This document shows positions 21,672 to 21,847 of a stretch of 21,847 bases of DNA, piece by piece. The stretch's first letter is position 1; each line of letters opens with the position of its first letter. The stretch is taken from contig UQQZ01000044.1 of assembly GCA_900543305.1 (NCBI GenBank), positions 1 to 21,847 on the forward strand, read 5' to 3'. The notes under the pieces were generated by a model that saw only the letters and a program-made list of their open reading frames with translations, did no database searches and was not told where the DNA came from. Origin of the DNA: an uncultured Oscillospiraceae bacterium (lineage in GTDB: Bacteria; Bacillota; Clostridia; Oscillospirales; Acutalibacteraceae). A program made the translations under genes and the position numbers.

Positions 21672-21847
21672 ATGAATAACGCCATTTCTATGACCCAGTT
21701 TGCAGCAACTATGGCTGCCAGCATGGGCGTCCCGGCACCCGAGAAAGCGGGCAAAGCTTTCCCTCTGCTGGAAGAAACCATGAAGCATCAGGGAATCACC
21801 ACCGCCAAGCGGGTGCTCATCTACAACCCGGACGCAGTAGGCATGTG
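21672..21847 (+). CDS. N-terminus of unassigned protein, possibly alkaline phosphatase/phosphodiesterase family (3' truncated)
   Basis: Fifty-eight complete codons are visible before the window ends. AAGGAAAG and TAGGAAA precede the ATG and give a plausible ribosome binding site. There is no signal peptide: the first about 35 residues are an Ala/Met-rich, amphipathic start. 'RVLIYNPDAVGM' then looks like the first beta strand and metal-site approach of an alkaline-phosphatase-superfamily (nucleotide pyrophosphatase/phosphodiesterase) protein. That identification is tentative because the catalytic Thr and metal ligands lie beyond the window. That a real gene starts here is well supported; its function is not. 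Confidence 0.5.
   Translation, partial: MNNAISMTQFAATMAASMGVPAPEKAGKAFPLLEETMKHQGITTAKRVLIYNPDAVGM

Noticed and set aside
1..21847. CRISPR array, insertion sequence, phage or integron
   Set aside because: No repeated spacer array, transposase, integrase, capsid gene or attachment-type repeat was seen on either strand.

Overview
The window looks like a chromosomal segment of an anaerobic Gram-positive bacterium, most likely a gut-type Clostridia (Oscillospiraceae-like) genome. The reasons are strong AGGAGG-type ribosome binding sites 5-9 nt before most starts, sigma-A promoters, oxygen-sensitive Fe-S flavoenzymes and ferredoxin-domain reductases, and many intrinsic terminators. The taxonomic guess is inference only. 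I see no tRNA, rRNA, CRISPR array, insertion sequence or phage gene.

Layout. (1) 1-1341, + strand: the end of a ferredoxin-domain aldo/keto reductase, then a short-chain dehydrogenase. (2) 1377-2175: a bidirectional terminator, a 3' fragment of a histidine kinase and about 540 bp of apparently decayed DNA. (3) 2176-6094, - strand: a promoter and a three-gene FtsX/MacB-type ABC exporter operon (two dissimilar permeases, one ATPase). (4) 6292-13016, - strand: one compact seven-gene operon. It encodes a complete polar amino acid ABC importer (lipoprotein, two permeases, ATPase), a cytidylate-kinase-like P-loop protein, a metal-dependent amidohydrolase and a MalY/PatB-type PLP C-S lyase/aminotransferase. 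A consensus promoter is followed by a 17-bp terminator-like hairpin in its own leader, and a second hairpin sits between the lipoprotein and permease genes. (5) 13357-15904, - strand: a zinc-ribbon NUDIX hydrolase, a GntR/FCD regulator, and an aldo/keto reductase whose promoter carries a perfect 24-bp palindrome built on GGTATA repeats. (6) 16028-20116: an Fe-S/FMN/FAD ene-reductase (Old Yellow Enzyme/2,4-dienoyl-CoA reductase family) and a flavodoxin-fold NAD(P)H:FMN reductase in one operon, divergent from a LysR regulator across overlapping promoters. (7) 20353-21847, + strand: an EamA/DMT transporter and the start of a further gene that runs off the window.

How it fits together. The seven-gene operon reads as an uptake-and-cleave pathway: import of an amino-acid-like compound (a sulfur-containing amino acid, dipeptide or conjugate is my guess), hydrolysis by the amidohydrolase, then a PLP beta-elimination or transamination step. 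The leader hairpin suggests control by transcription attenuation. The FMN reductase/ene-reductase pair with its divergent LysR gene looks like an inducible reduction module for an unsaturated carbonyl substrate. The most unusual signals are the attenuator-like leader, the palindromic operator on the aldo/keto reductase gene, and a + strand terminator with no gene in front of it.
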